From: Zeugodacus cucurbitae
Taxonomy: Eukaryota > Arthropoda > Insecta > Diptera > Tephritidae
Length of the DNA: 64,000 nt
NCBI RefSeq assembly: GCF_028554725.1
Contig: NC_071668.1
Span: 15,049,501-15,113,500 of the forward strand
Direction of reading: 5' to 3'
A program made the position numbers and the translations under genes. The notes under the pieces are model-generated. The model saw only the letters and a list, made by a program, of their open reading frames with translations. It had not been told where the DNA came from and did no database searches. Positions 24,641-36,345 of this stretch are shown piece by piece. How positions within the stretch are numbered: the stretch's first letter is position 1; each line of letters begins with the position of its first letter.

Positions 24641-25535
24641 GGACGTTAGTTAGTTAGGGTCAGTTCAATCAAGTTAGGTGTGGGTTCGGTTTGAATATAT
24701 AATGTCTTAATAAAATTGGTGTTTATATATTCTCTATCAATACAAACTATACATAAGGAGCCTATATACTCATTTTTCCAATGCGTTACAAGTCGCTAAA
24801 TATTGCCATCCTCTTGCAAGTGTGACACATAAATATATTCACATCGTCTATATATTATTCATTTGCCTTCTAATACCCAAATATATATGCATAAGAATAT
24901 CCTTTCACATTTATAAACGACCGTGTAATGGCGTGACACGCGGAAGTTGTTAAGGGATTAAGTTATAATATGATTAAAAAATGTTTGAAAGCAGCGACGA
25001 CTGACTGACGGTCGGGTGTCAAATTATGAAAATTCATTCTTATACAATCCTAATCACGAACACAATCAACATGCGGCAGGCGCTACACTAACACTGGCTT
25101 TGGTGCTTTGTATACGGAAATTACAGCTATTCATATTGCTGTTGTTATGGGAATTACGCATGTGGGCCAAAGGCCAAAGGATATTTAGTAATGTGATGCC
25201 GCACAACAGGCCGACTGACACACACGCATTTATGCATAGAAAATTGTATATTTGAGCATACAATATCTGCCTAATGTCGTATAATATGCGACGCGTGCGA
25301 GTATTTAACACCGAAATTTATTGGAAGATTAGTCTCATATAAATACAAGAACATACATAAGTGCTATATGCAATGAGTTTGCTCCATGGTAATATTTTAT
25401 ATACTACGTACAATGTATTTGAATTATGTTATGTAAATATATTGAGATATATGTATATACATAGACATATTCCCTTAAGAAAATATTTTGATAATTTCAT
25501 AGACTCATTTGGAAAATCAAAATATAATATCCCTA
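24641..25535. other. Non-genic stretch
   Basis: I see no gene. Open frames at 25016-25255 (plus) and 25066-25311 (minus) overlap each other and are unrecognised. Nothing repetitive beyond short TA-rich tracts. Confidence 0.55.
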
Positions 25536-25625
25536 ATTCGACTAAAATGTGAACAAACTTCAAGACTTCAACCAAAATGTAAACAAACCACGGGCAAAGG
25601 TCACTGACCTCGGCCAAACTATAAT
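25536..25625. repeat. Detached copy of the foldback-array unit
   Basis: Two to three units in left-arm orientation are visible, with 'aaaatgtgaacaaact', 'aaaatgtaaacaaacca' and 'aaaggtcactgacctcggcc'. They match the 43-bp variants at 23930-24250, about 900 bp away from the end of the main array. Confidence 0.8.
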
Positions 25626-26119
25626 ATACCATAAAAATTATTTAAATTTTCACGAAAGTAAGTTTTATTTGACCCTTACATTATCGGACCTAGGGCTATT
25701 TTTCAACGATCTAACTCTTTTTGGATCGGTAATTTGCTTCTCGTACATTTCAGACAAATTTTAGGTTATAAAATCCAATCCAGTCCAGAAATCTAAAAGT
25801 CAAAAGAGACTTGGAAGAAATACATAGCAGAAGATATTTATTAAATAATTATTTTTAGTGGGCTGATAATGGACACCGAGTCCAAAATTTGTCAGTAATA
25901 AAATACCACTGATTTTAGATTCATATTCAACCTATTCATCATTAATATTAACCTTATAAATGCCAAATGAGTAAAGACTAGATGGTCCGCCATTTTATTG
26001 TTATTTCTATTCAAGATTTTAACCAAAGTCGAACAATAGTTTAAAATGTATCTTATAGATGTGTTGACAAGAAAAGTATCCCAAATATAGGGCAAAGTCT
26101 GGGAATCCAACAGATGCTA
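25626..26119. other. Non-genic stretch
   Basis: A+T-rich with a short plus-strand frame (ending 25764) and a minus-strand frame 25892-26110, neither recognised. No repeat found. Confidence 0.5.
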
Positions 26120-26543
26120 TTAGGTCTACAACTTTGCTTCCGCAGTTTTCCAATAGATGTCTCTAGGGTCAAGCACTGATCGATTAAATCGATTTTTTTT
26201 TTAAATCGATCTTCGGCATTTGTGTCAACATTAACCCAATAAAATATTTGTAGAGATCTGTTTGTATCTCAAACTTATTCTCAACTGAAAATGTCACTTT
26301 TTGAGCCGAATTCTCGACATTTGCGGAAAATTTAGCTTTTCTTGAGGCTGTCCTAAGTGAAAAAAACCTTAACCCTCTCATGCCCGAATTAAAATGGACA
26401 GAGATAACATTTGTTTTAGGATAGTTATATATTACGCTGGTAAAAAAATTAAATAACGAGAAGTCGGTATGTTGCCTATAGGCACATTGGGCATGAAAGG
26501 GTTAAATTTTCTAAAAACGGCGGAAGCAAAGTTGTAGACCAAT
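26120..26543. mobile_element. Short inverted-repeat element (MITE), ~420 bp, interrupted by a second element
   Basis: The left end reads GGTCTACAACTTTGCTTCCG at 26123-26142. The same sequence appears in reverse complement at 26521-26540. The repeat continues inward as GC(A/C)GTTTT on both sides, so about 27 bp match with one or two changes. The outside bases are 'ctatta' and 'aatatg', compatible with a TA target duplication but not proof of one. There is no transposase inside, and part of the interior is a second element (26369-26505). Known Tc1/mariner-type MITEs share this plan, and the assignment is an inference. Confidence 0.75.
26369..26505. mobile_element. piggyBac-type MITE, 129 bp with TTAA target duplication
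   Basis: TTAA at 26369-26372 and 26502-26505 flank an element of 129 bp. Its ends are CCCTCTCATGCCC (26373-26385) and GGGCATGAAAGGG (26489-26501), inverted repeats of 13 bp with one mismatch. TTAA duplication plus a CCC start is diagnostic of the piggyBac superfamily. It codes for nothing and would depend on a transposase elsewhere. It lies wholly inside the element at 26120-26543, so it inserted later. Confidence 0.85.
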
Positions 26544-29500
26544 ATGAAAAAACTATTTTTTCTACAACGATAATTATGCAGACTTCGGATCGTTAGAACT
26601 TGACGATTGACGAATAGAACAAGCAACAAGTAAAACCTATATTATATATAAAAATTATATTAAAACAGTAAAAGAAAAGAACGAAAGAAACACATACTAT
26701 GTCAAATGTTATGATGTTATAAGTGGACGCTATCTTCCGAAGATTTGTTGTTGATAGTCTTCCAGGGCCCATCATATTCATTTCGTTGATAGGTTTCTCC
26801 TCAATAAAATTCCTCGTATAATTAAGAAAGTGTTGATATACATATATTGGACAATATTTTTACCTTAGGTTTCTACCCATATTCAGAAACTATTCAAAAA
26901 ATAAATCAACATAATTAGAGCGATCTAGATATTAAAAGGCTCAACAAGTTTTTGAAGAAACTCTACACTATTCGAGATGGGTCATGGCCTCAGGTATATA
27001 AAATTCACTTTTAGTTTTTGGAGAGACCTCACAAGTACCGGACGCTATAAAATTTACCATATGTATTGGCTTTAGCCAGGTATATGGAGGACCTTATAAG
27101 TCTGAAAGTTCAAAATATTAATTCGAAAAACAGATTGTTTACGATTTCTCGATTAAGGGACTTCAAAACATGAATTTAACATACTCTTTTGTAAAAGATA
27201 CATATGAATTTTGTCGACATATACCCTTAAAAAATATATTTCCGAAAAAGTCAATTAAAAAATCAACCCACCCTTTAAGTATAATAATTTCCTTCTATAA
27301 GAAGCTACACATGTATATACCAAAGACATATTTTATAATCAAATTGAAATAATAACAGACAAAAGCGATTGATGTGACAAGTGACAGAAGTGAAGAAAAT
27401 AGATGCGTCGGTATATCTATCAAGGAATTTTACTACGCTTCTACGGGTATGCGTTTAAATAAACTTGACTTTATAGAATGACATTTGTCACAGCATCCAT
27501 GCCGTGGTAAAGCGCCACAAAATATGCAAAGAAAATATTTGCAATAGAAAAGTAAAAGCAATCAAGTGTACAAAGTTGATGAATGCCAAAGTGGAGGAGC
27601 ACCTTGAAAGTCACTATCAAGTGACAGTTCGCACAAAGGTAAAAAAAATGTTGCAAGAAGTCAAATTTTGAATTGCGAAGACTGACAATATGCTCATCAT
27701 CATCGATCACATGGCAGACAGTCAAAAACCAAATGTATGGTTGATTGAAGAATGAGTGACAGGCGACGCATTTTGGCAATTTCACAAATTTCGTTTTTTA
27801 TTTTTTTTTTTTGCGAAAAGAGGAAGAGGAAGTATAAAATATATTTCGCGACCTGCTGGAAGTTTATCAAATATTCAAATTTTCAAATGGAAAAGAGGAA
27901 GCTAAGATGTTACTAGAATTGATGGTATGTATATATGTACATATATGTATATTTAGAATACCGTTTAATAGCGTTATTATTAAATCGATGTCTTGCTGAT
28001 GACGAACGAATGTATCTAATGTATGAAGTTGAAAGCCGAGTGATGAGCGTGAAAATAACGGTGTAACTGATGAAGCGAATTGATAGCGAAAGGCGGCAAA
28101 ATAAAAGTATATAAAATGTATATAAAATAAAATTGATGCAATGATGTTGCAGATGTGATGAGTGATAATGATGATGGAAATAATGATGTGATGCCACCTC
28201 ACACATACAAACAGCCCTGCCACGGCAATCAGTGTCTGCTATCAACCAGTCAAGCGCTGTTAGAGGAGTCTGCCTGAAATGTATCAAAGTAAAAGTTAAA
28301 TGCTCGCCACCAAAGAGCAGACAAATATTGATATCAAGCCTGTGACGCCCCTAGACTTGCAGATATATCTTTGTTGTTGTTGTTGCTGAAAAAGAAAAAC
28401 ACAAAAAAGTAAACAAAGCATATTGTCATAGCCGTCATCATAATAATACAAGCGTGAAAATGCGCTGGCAATTACAATGACAAAAAAGAAAGGAAGCGCT
28501 TACGCACACAAACGCTTCCGTTATCCTTAGCCGTCGCTTTTCATCCCTATGTACACGGCAATTTCACAGGGTGACATTCTTGCCGCCCTTGGTAGTAGCA
28601 GCAGCTTCACTTGGCTCACTCGTGAGTGGCTAAAGTAGTCGCTTGCCAAATTTGCATAATGAATTACACTTATCCACACACTCACACATTTGTTGTTGTT
28701 GTAATATTCGCACTTGAATGCAGCGTTTCGACGCACACTCCTCAGGTGGCGGCTTGTGCGCGCGCACTCACTTGGCAAGCGTTGCTCCTTGACGAGTCTG
28801 TTGACAGCTTACAAATATTGAACAACACCTGAAATGAAAGGAAAATTATTAATTTTATATATTATAAAGGGTGGGTGGTTTGTACTTTAAGAGATGCTAT
28901 TTAAGGGTTGATCGGTAGTCCCTAGAGCTTTTTGATGGAGCTTTCATCCGAAATTTGGTTGAGTTCTCAAAATAGCATACTTAGGGCTAAAATCGCGTGG
29001 AAATTATATTCCTATTTTTCAGTTACGGTTTATAACATATAAAGAAGAAATCTGGAAAATGACCTTCAAACCGAGCTTTCCTGTGCTTGCAGTTCAATAT
29101 TTTAGATTAATACTGCCAAATTTCTAAATTCTTGATGTATTCCGGCAATAAAGTGATCTATTCCAAGCACGCTAGAGAAGTATTACAAAAGATACTAATT
29201 GTATTCGAAACTTTGCTTTTCCTTTGGTACCGCAAGCTAAAACCTCACCGGTAACTACCATGACTATTTCGAGTGTATGAATTGCCTTTTTTAATCCGAC
29301 GTTTTTCTCATTAAACTATTTTGAATGAATCATGAAGCTCAAATCATCATTCCACAATTTCCGGTATTAGCTTCAGTGAATGGTACGCATTCGACTTCCA
29401 TTATGCAAAAGGATTAGTAGAACTAGAACTTACCGATCCAAACAGGTCTGAGTCGCCGTAATAATAGCCGAGTCAATCCCAGTGTCGCAGCACCGGCTGT

Positions 29501-29870
29501 TGTGGAGATTGTTCCAGTATTCGATTTCACATGAATATAGTCCTCTTACGGTTTAAATTACAGAATAATTATTGATTTGACTATATACTTATATTTCAGA
29601 TTTTAAAATTGAAAGCTTCTAAGGGTCTCATATTTCATAAAGCTTTCAAGATCGAAAAGTTTTTATTAGTTTTCATACATCTGAGCGTCTCATGATTGCT
29701 TTTATAGTCCTTCAAAGGCTTTCTGACCAATTATTTTATCGAATCTGCTAGATATTTGCCAGATTTGTGACGTCCCCCATCTAATTAAGCCTGTCTACAG
29801 AGCTTTCAAGTAATGCTCTTTAATCCCATTGTTTTTAGTAGATCTTGTACGATCTACGCTTTTGTTATAA
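26544..29870. other. Non-genic stretch
   Basis: No gene is supported. The longest frames (27471-27785, 27867-28223 and 27913-28287, all minus) overlap one another and are rich in F, I, Y and H, as expected from A+T-rich DNA. A (TTG)n tract is near 28372-28388. A degenerate GATGAT-like tract is near 28140-28200. Confidence 0.6.
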
Positions 29871-30031
29871 TATGTGATCTGGTCTACGAAAAGGGAGCTA
29901 ACGTGCGAAAACTAGTTTTCTGGAAAACAGCTGTTAAAAATAAAAGCACCTCATCTTCCATCCGAATCAACAAAAAGTGAAAATTGATTTTTTTGACACC
30001 TAAGCCCCCTTTTCGTAGACAAGGTCACATA
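29871..30031. mobile_element. Short inverted-repeat element (MITE), 157 bp, TA-flanked
   Basis: TA at 29871-29872 and 30030-30031 flank ends that read TGTGATCTGGTCTACGAAAA (from 29873) and its inverse, with TTTTCGTAGACAAGGTCACA up to 30029. About 26-27 bp match in inverted orientation with two to three changes. The interior contains 'aaactagttttctgg' and no reading frame. The TA duplication and length fit a Tc1/mariner-type MITE. The mobilising transposase is unknown. Confidence 0.82.
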
Positions 30032-31089
30032 TAGGGATTAATAATCCCTGCAGTACGGCTGGTATGAATTGGTGAATTGCACTAGTGAATTCTTGTGTTA
30101 CAAGTAACTAGAGAATTAACAACAACGAGGTAATGCAGAGAAGCAATAGTACATGAGAGAGATTGAGAGAGAAGAGAGCATGATCTAGAGAACGTTGTGC
30201 TTAATTTGTACTCTCAGTAGAATATTACCGACAAATAAGGGTGGGAATGCAATTTTGAGAGATCGAAGCAAAAATAACGCAGAATAATAACGGCAGAGCA
30301 TCTCGTACAGTAAGTACAAGTTGTAAATAATTATTGGATCATTATAGTATTTACGTACAAGTTGGTCATTGAAAGCATGATTTACTGTAGTAGAAAGAAA
30401 GGCATCAGCGTTTTCTTTGTAATTCTGATATTTCATTTTTCGCATAATAGTTGTTCTCTGATTGTACAATTGATCTCGCGTCGCGGGTTCTAATACGTTT
30501 ATTGTTTATTAAAAGTGTTATTAAAAGGTGAATAATTAAATGAAATAATAGTGAATAAAAACAAAGAAAACATAAATATTTTATGCAAAAAAATGGATTG
30601 CCCTGCACAATGAAAAGAGGTAAGAATTCCAACATTGCTGTATATGGTTTGTTCGAAAGTGTTTGCACATATTTATGAACGCATAAATATCCTTGTATGT
30701 ACATTTATTTAAATTATTAACACCTTACTTATATGTTTACTTGTTTCGAATTATTTTACTCATTTAAGATCAACACCAAATTTTAATGGAACTCTTAGAA
30801 ATGTGACTTGGGGATATAAGTGCAGTGATATATATGGTATGTAATTTGTAATACAAATTTAATATCAACTACATTTCTTTTTAATTATTTTCTTTCTTTA
30901 TCACATGTTCAACGAAGTCGCTTTTGAATCCAGCCGAAGTGCACAAAAACTTCTGACTTGACTTCTTCTGACTTGACTGATATTAACCGACCCTGTTGTT
31001 CAGATGGTAAATATAATTGTAAACAAAGAAATTTTAAATAAAAAATAATATTGTTAATTATATAAAAGTTAAATAAAATTTGTGTTTAA
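30032..31089. other. Non-genic stretch
   Basis: Immediately after the MITE is 'gtgaattgcactagtgaattc' DNA related to the degenerate array at 31090. The rest is A+T-rich. Open frames 30185-30469 and 30405-30704 (minus) overlap each other and are unrecognised. Confidence 0.55.
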
Positions 31090-31390
31090 TTATGTTTGGA
31101 ATAAACTAGCTAGGTTGAGAGGTAGTGAAGAAAGTAGTGAAATTTAATAGTCGGTAAGTTGTGAAGTAACTAATGATATATAGTCAGTGATATGTGGTGA
31201 AGTAGCTAGTGAAATATAGGCGGTGAAATCACTCGTGAATAGTGTTAATCGGTTACCGCCAATGACATCGCCGTGTTAAATTCATGAGTGAATTGCATTG
31301 CCAGTATTATGGTGGGTAACCAGTGGTGGTTACCAGTAAGTAGTGAACTCACTAGTGTTTCACTAATGAGCCGAACTGAAGGGAATCATA
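31090..31390. repeat. Degenerate (GTAGTGAAGTAACTAGTGAA)-like array
   Basis: About 300 bp in which 'gtgaagtaac', 'gtgaaatatagg', 'tagtgaact' and related short units recur at 10-25 bp spacing. The pattern is irregular. It contains no open frame of note. Confidence 0.65.
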
Positions 31391-31498
31391 TAGCCTAGAC
31401 TGGGGAAAAAAGAAGAATTCATCAGGGCACCATACTCCCTCACCAATTTTTGCTAATTTCGAAAGCTATTTTTCTTTTTAAAAGGTCAGTACCGACAA

Positions 31499-31570
31499 CA
31501 AGCTGTTATTGATATCGAGCTTTAGGAGGAAAAGAATCGACATTATACTGACAATCTACTGAAGGATCAA
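31499..31570. repeat. Dispersed repeat, copy 1
   Basis: About 70 bp containing 'atcgagctttagg' and 'cgacattatactga' in order. The same sequence recurs in the same orientation at 33553-33626 at roughly 80% identity. Neither copy has inverted ends that I can see. Confidence 0.8.
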
Positions 31571-33552
31571 AACTATGGAGGAAATTATGGAAAATTTTTT
31601 AGAGATAAAGCTAGAAGCCGTTCTTACGTTTTGAGGAAATAAGGGGTCCCATGAATTAAGTTACGTTCCAAAAATAATGTAAAGCTTTGCTGTATTAATT
31701 TTTAGATAACAGTTCGTAGAACTTGCAAAGCTATCGATGCGAAGAAAAAAAGCTTCAAAGCCTATTTTTCTTTTTTTTTCTTTTAATTTGAATTTTTTCC
31801 ACCACAATTTACATAAATACCATGTCGAATTAAGCTAAAGCTCAATTTAAATTTCCCAGAACTTTATTTTATTTACGAGCGACATGACTTCTAGTGGCAG
31901 GCGCAATTGGTTTTCAATTCAAAAAACGCGTGTAAGCTTATTTGCCAAAGCAAAGCGTCACGACGTGTCGCCCAGAGATTTAATGCGCCGCTGGACCGTG
32001 GAATAACGGCGTTGTAGAAAGAAAAGAAAGCGATTTTTTTCATTTCTTTTAAATTTGCTTCGCAGTGGCAATTATTTTTGGCGCTTAACTTTTAATCAGT
32101 CGTACAAGGTAATTGCAAATAATAAATCAATCAATTATGGTGCACTGAGGCGTCTAACGGTAAACGAATTTGGGGGATTTAGTTGTTGGAAAAGAAGATG
32201 AGACAATATAAATTTATAATGCGTAGGAAAATATAACATTGGAAAATGAGACTTAAAATTGTAGAAAATGCAAATTAGTGGATTTACCGTTAACCACCTT
32301 AATTGCTTTGGGTGTACGTGTCATTTGGAAAAACCAAAGGTAACATACAGGGACATCTTAGAATATTAGAAGATACTCCTAATCCACGGAGACATAGCAC
32401 GATGTGGTATTAATATAAAAATTTACATTTACCGTTATCTATGTAGATGCATATATACGGATTTATTATGGGCTTAAAAAGTTATAAATAAATTCATATA
32501 TAAATTATATACTACGGTATATCCGCAACTCATTCCTATCTGATCTGACTGCTCACCCACAAGCAGCATCCAGCTGGAAGGCCATAGCTCTACTAGCTGC
32601 TGTTGCTCGTGCCACGTGCCGCTGCTGCCGTGATAAGCATCTGTTTGCCCATAACTGCAGTGAGCCAACCAGCGGGCAGTAGAATATTGCGCGCCAACAT
32701 TGACACTGCACTCGGCGACATTTGCCCTTGAGCGTTGGTCGCTTGGCTTCAAGCTGAAATCTAGCACCTCACACACCTCGACCGACAGGCTAATCGCCGC
32801 CACGCTGTTGTTGTACCGCGGGATATCTTTAAGATTTACATGCTGTTGTTACACGCCGCTCATCCGGCTGTCGTTTCTCATCTCGCCTGCGAAAACTAAA
32901 CGTTTTGCCTTGCAACGTCCGCCTCCATTGACACCCAGCATGCATGCGTTGTTGTTATTGCTGTTGCGTTCGTAAGTTAAGTCCATGTTGTCATTTGATA
33001 ATATTTTTTTCTCATTTTCCTATTTTTTTCATTCTTATATTAAGCTTGTTGTTCTTGTATTTTTTTCAGTGTTTTTGTTGTTTTTAGGCAGCGTGTTGGT
33101 GTTAGGTAGAAATGACAATTGTACGGGGTGTGCGCAAATCCGCGGCGTGTGTGCGCCTGCAGTTGGTGCAACGGTGTGGTTGTTTGTCTTCACCTCTTCC
33201 AATATAAACATAACGGGGTACATGCTCTTGTTTCTGTTGTTCTCTCATTGTTTCTGTTTCATATCGTTTTGACAAATTTTCCGCCTTTTTGGCTTCCGTA
33301 TGGCTTATCGGGCGGCTTCGATTCATATTTTACGTGGCGCAAAGACAATTATTTATTTCACAAGGGAAACCCAGTTAACAAAAGGTGTGGGTAACAACAT
33401 AAATAAGGGTATCGAGACCCCATCCAACAGTTAGGCTAGAGATAAACCCTCTATTTGGTCCATTCTAGTTTTTCTTTCCTTTACAAGCCTTTTTGTTCAG
33501 TAAGATTTGTCTTTAGAAAAAGGTTCTGTTCGATTTCTTCGAATAAAAACGA
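31571..33552. other. Non-genic stretch
   Basis: No gene is supported. Open frames cluster at 32474-33394 on both strands (for example 32700-32975, 32985-33272, 33119-33394). They overlap in opposite directions and in several frames, so at most one could be real, and none is recognised. This 900-bp patch has higher G+C than its surroundings, which lengthens chance frames. Confidence 0.5.
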
Positions 33553-33626
33553 GCTCGAGTTATTGCTATCGAGCTTTAGGCGGTAAAGAACCGACATTAT
33601 ACTGATAATCCTCTGAAGAATCCAAA
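33553..33626. repeat. Dispersed repeat, copy 2
   Basis: Matches 31499-31570 across 'gctatcgagctttaggcgg', 'aaagaaccgacattatactg' and 'ctgaagaatc'. The two copies are 2 kb apart and in the same orientation. Confidence 0.8.
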
Positions 33627-33762
33627 CAAAGATCTAACTGCATATTCTAGCCGGTTTATGCTAGTAAATAAAATTCCTAAATGTTTCTCCTCGCAGAAAT
33701 ATTATATAAGGATGTATTAAAACCAAAAACAAAATGCAAACATAAAAGTATATTAGAGTTTT

Positions 33763-34046
33763 GACCATATAATCACTCCTACCTTGAATCTATATTGATC
33801 TTCAAGAAGAGATGGTCTAAGGGATAATAATAGTATTTTCTAAATTTTTATGAATAAAGAGTAATGGTAGATCGGTCTTATAGTTTAGGTGATCTAAAGT
33901 GTGGACCATATTCATATTCCTTCCTAGAATCTATATTGATCTTTAAGAAGAGATGTTTTAAAGGATGGTAGTGGTTTTTTCTTAAATTTGGTAAAAAATA
34001 AGGAAGAAATCTAGATATTCAGCCTTGTAGCTTATGTGACCTAAAG
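33763..34046. repeat. Tandem duplication, unit 141 bp
   Basis: Copy one is 33763-33903 and copy two 33904-34046. Both start 'gaccatat', contain 'gaatctatattgatctt' then 'aagaagagatg', and end with a '(g/t)tgacctaaag' or 'gtgatctaaag' form. Identity is roughly 75% by eye, so it is older than the 194-bp duplication at 61279. It has no coding content. Confidence 0.82.
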
Positions 34047-36059
34047 ACCCCGAACACCGTAAGCAGAAATGACATCCACGGTCCGTAATTTTCTCCGACC
34101 TAAATTCGGTACTGCATTGTATCTATTATTGGATTTGAGAATATTAGTCCATAAATAACCAGCGTCCGACGTTCTGGAACATTTGCCTTTTCAAATCTTT
34201 CAATATCATCTTACAGATAATGATTATACTCCAACTTAAAAGTGAATTCTCTCCATTATTTAATATAGGTTAGGTATTAAATGTTCTCTACTCAGGAATA
34301 TTTCGAAATTTAGGGTAGACGATTTTTAATTTTTACTGAAAATAGAATTTATCTAAATTTGGCTATAAAAGAACTCACTCTTGAAAATCACAAAATTGTT
34401 GTTGTAATGGTTCAAATTTATCCCCAACTGATTTTGAGAACCACTGCCGAATTAACGTCTCTGACCGGAAATAATCCTGGAACGTTGCTGTTGTGTAGGT
34501 CCGGCTGTGGTGGGCACGAGAGTTCTGTCTTCTAAAGTCTATGAAACATAATTACTTAAAGGGAACTGTAACATAGAAAGCTATACACCTCCAAAATACC
34601 ATTTATATACAAAAGAAAAATCTAGAGAAAGTGCTTTGGCAGCCACACTGTCATTATGGCTTACTGTGTATTTTCTATCACTTCCTCTCCTGTACCACAC
34701 TCTCACCGACAAAACTAATCTGCAATCGCACGTGTGTATTGTCAATACAAAACGCGAGATACACATCGAAAATCAGTGGCAACATCGTAAAAAGGATTAA
34801 AGTGCAAAGTGCGAGATTTTCCAGGCGGTTACATTTCATTTTTCATAGCTGAACATATAAAGAGACATTCATAAATACAGACAAGCATGCACATAAAGTA
34901 TATTTTGTCTTTGACGTGTGAACAAGCGACAACACGAGCTTTGCTTGTAAGTTGAGATTTGTGATTTGATATTTTGTATTAATTCGCGATGCGCTACGTG
35001 TGCCACATGCAACGCGTGCAACAAAGTCAACAAAGGCGACGCAGAGGTTAAATTTGATTAATGACATATTCTTTTTGCGCTTGTCTTTTAAATACACACT
35101 CATTAATGGCGGAAATGTGACGTTTTGGGATTATTTAGTGGAGAATTGTGAGCATATGGATTAAACTGACAAGGTTTTAGTGTCCATTTGAAGCTTTTGT
35201 CTTTTATTGAGTGTGAAATACAATTTTGCGAAATAATTGCAAAACGATTTTCAATTTTTTAACCTTAAGTTCGTAGATTTCAAACCTTATATTGAATATG
35301 CTTTATAAGAGATATGGAATTACTGTGGAAAATAGCGAGAGATCATGAAGTTACGCTTGAGACCACTCTGCATAGTATATTTGTCGTGCGATATAACTTG
35401 TATTCCAAAGTTATTATTGGTCCATATTTTTTTAAACTCGAAGTGTAGGACCCTGCAGACTCTCAATCTTAATCTCAATGTGTCGAACTTTTGACGGTTA
35501 TTTCTGATTTCTGGACTTCTCAAGCTTCGTTAAAAATTAGAATGTTGAGACCTTTAATCTACAGGACAACATAACCCTGTAAGACCTCTAAATTTAATTT
35601 TTAATCAGATTTTTGAAAAAGTGACCTAATAATATGTGTTTGGAGCCTAAAGAAACTACTCGTCTTCGATACGCCACTATGCTATGTTTAAACTCTGAAT
35701 TTTACTTCTAGAGTATAAAAACTTTAGGTTGTCGTGACCTTTAATAACGGCCAAGAAAGGGGTCCTATTCCGTTAAAAGGCTCATGAAACTGGTCTTCTT
35801 CGGTTCGATACTTCAATGAGTATACGAATAATATACATATATTCGCATACTTAATTATAATATTTTTACTATTATTATATCATATTTATATCAGTCGTTC
35901 AAGGAGAAACGCGTTGGAAGAATCTACCGGGTTGCAAAACCGCTAAGGTCATGTGCAGAGAGCTATATCAGAATTATACAAGTTTTCTACTAATACTCGA
36001 TATAAAAGGCTGTAGGACCATGGTCACAGCCTAGTAGCGGCGCACGCCTATAAGGGGTT
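34047..36059. other. Non-genic stretch
   Basis: No gene is supported. Frames at 34581-34766, 34631-34852 and 34843-35103 are short and overlap on opposite strands. I see no element boundary. Confidence 0.55.
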
Positions 36060-36345
36060 GTCAGATTAGGAGGAATTCAGGAAGTGTTAAGATCAGGGTA
36101 CCATAGAAAAACAAAGCAGAATCTCTTGTGCGTTTGTCCTGCGCTAGCAAGACAACGTTTCAGGTATCTAGGGGCCCCACAGTACGATAGGATATCATCA
36201 ATGAGGCTTCACAATCTCTCTCTAAAATTCGCTGACATCCTAAACAAAAACTACTACTCAGGTAATACGTGACAGCGCTCCATCTGGTATCGCTAAGGAC
36301 CATAACTGGTCTATGTGGGGCCAGAATAACATAACCTAACCTATA
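36060..36345 (+). mobile_element. Jockey/R1-type non-LTR retrotransposon, 3' end fragment
   Basis: The frame at 36084-36272 ends with NLLCVCPALARQRFRYLG followed by a 30-residue tail and a stop. This is the C-terminal Cys/His region that follows RNase H in many insect Jockey/R1-group polymerases (usual form EHLLCxCPALxxRRxxxLG). The family histidine before LLC is N here. After the stop comes a 70-bp untranslated part with 'aaggaccataactggtct', ending in 'aacataacctaacctata', a typical (AACCT)-like tail near 36326-36345. The rest of the element is missing, as in ordinary 5' truncation. Confidence 0.78.

Noticed and set aside
27867..28287. Two overlapping minus-strand frames of 118 and 124 codons
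   Set aside because: They use the same DNA in different frames and give H/Y/I/F-rich peptides typical of translated A+T-rich sequence.
32474..33394. Cluster of overlapping frames as a small gene cluster
   Set aside because: Frames lie on both strands and exclude each other; the patch is merely less A+T-rich.
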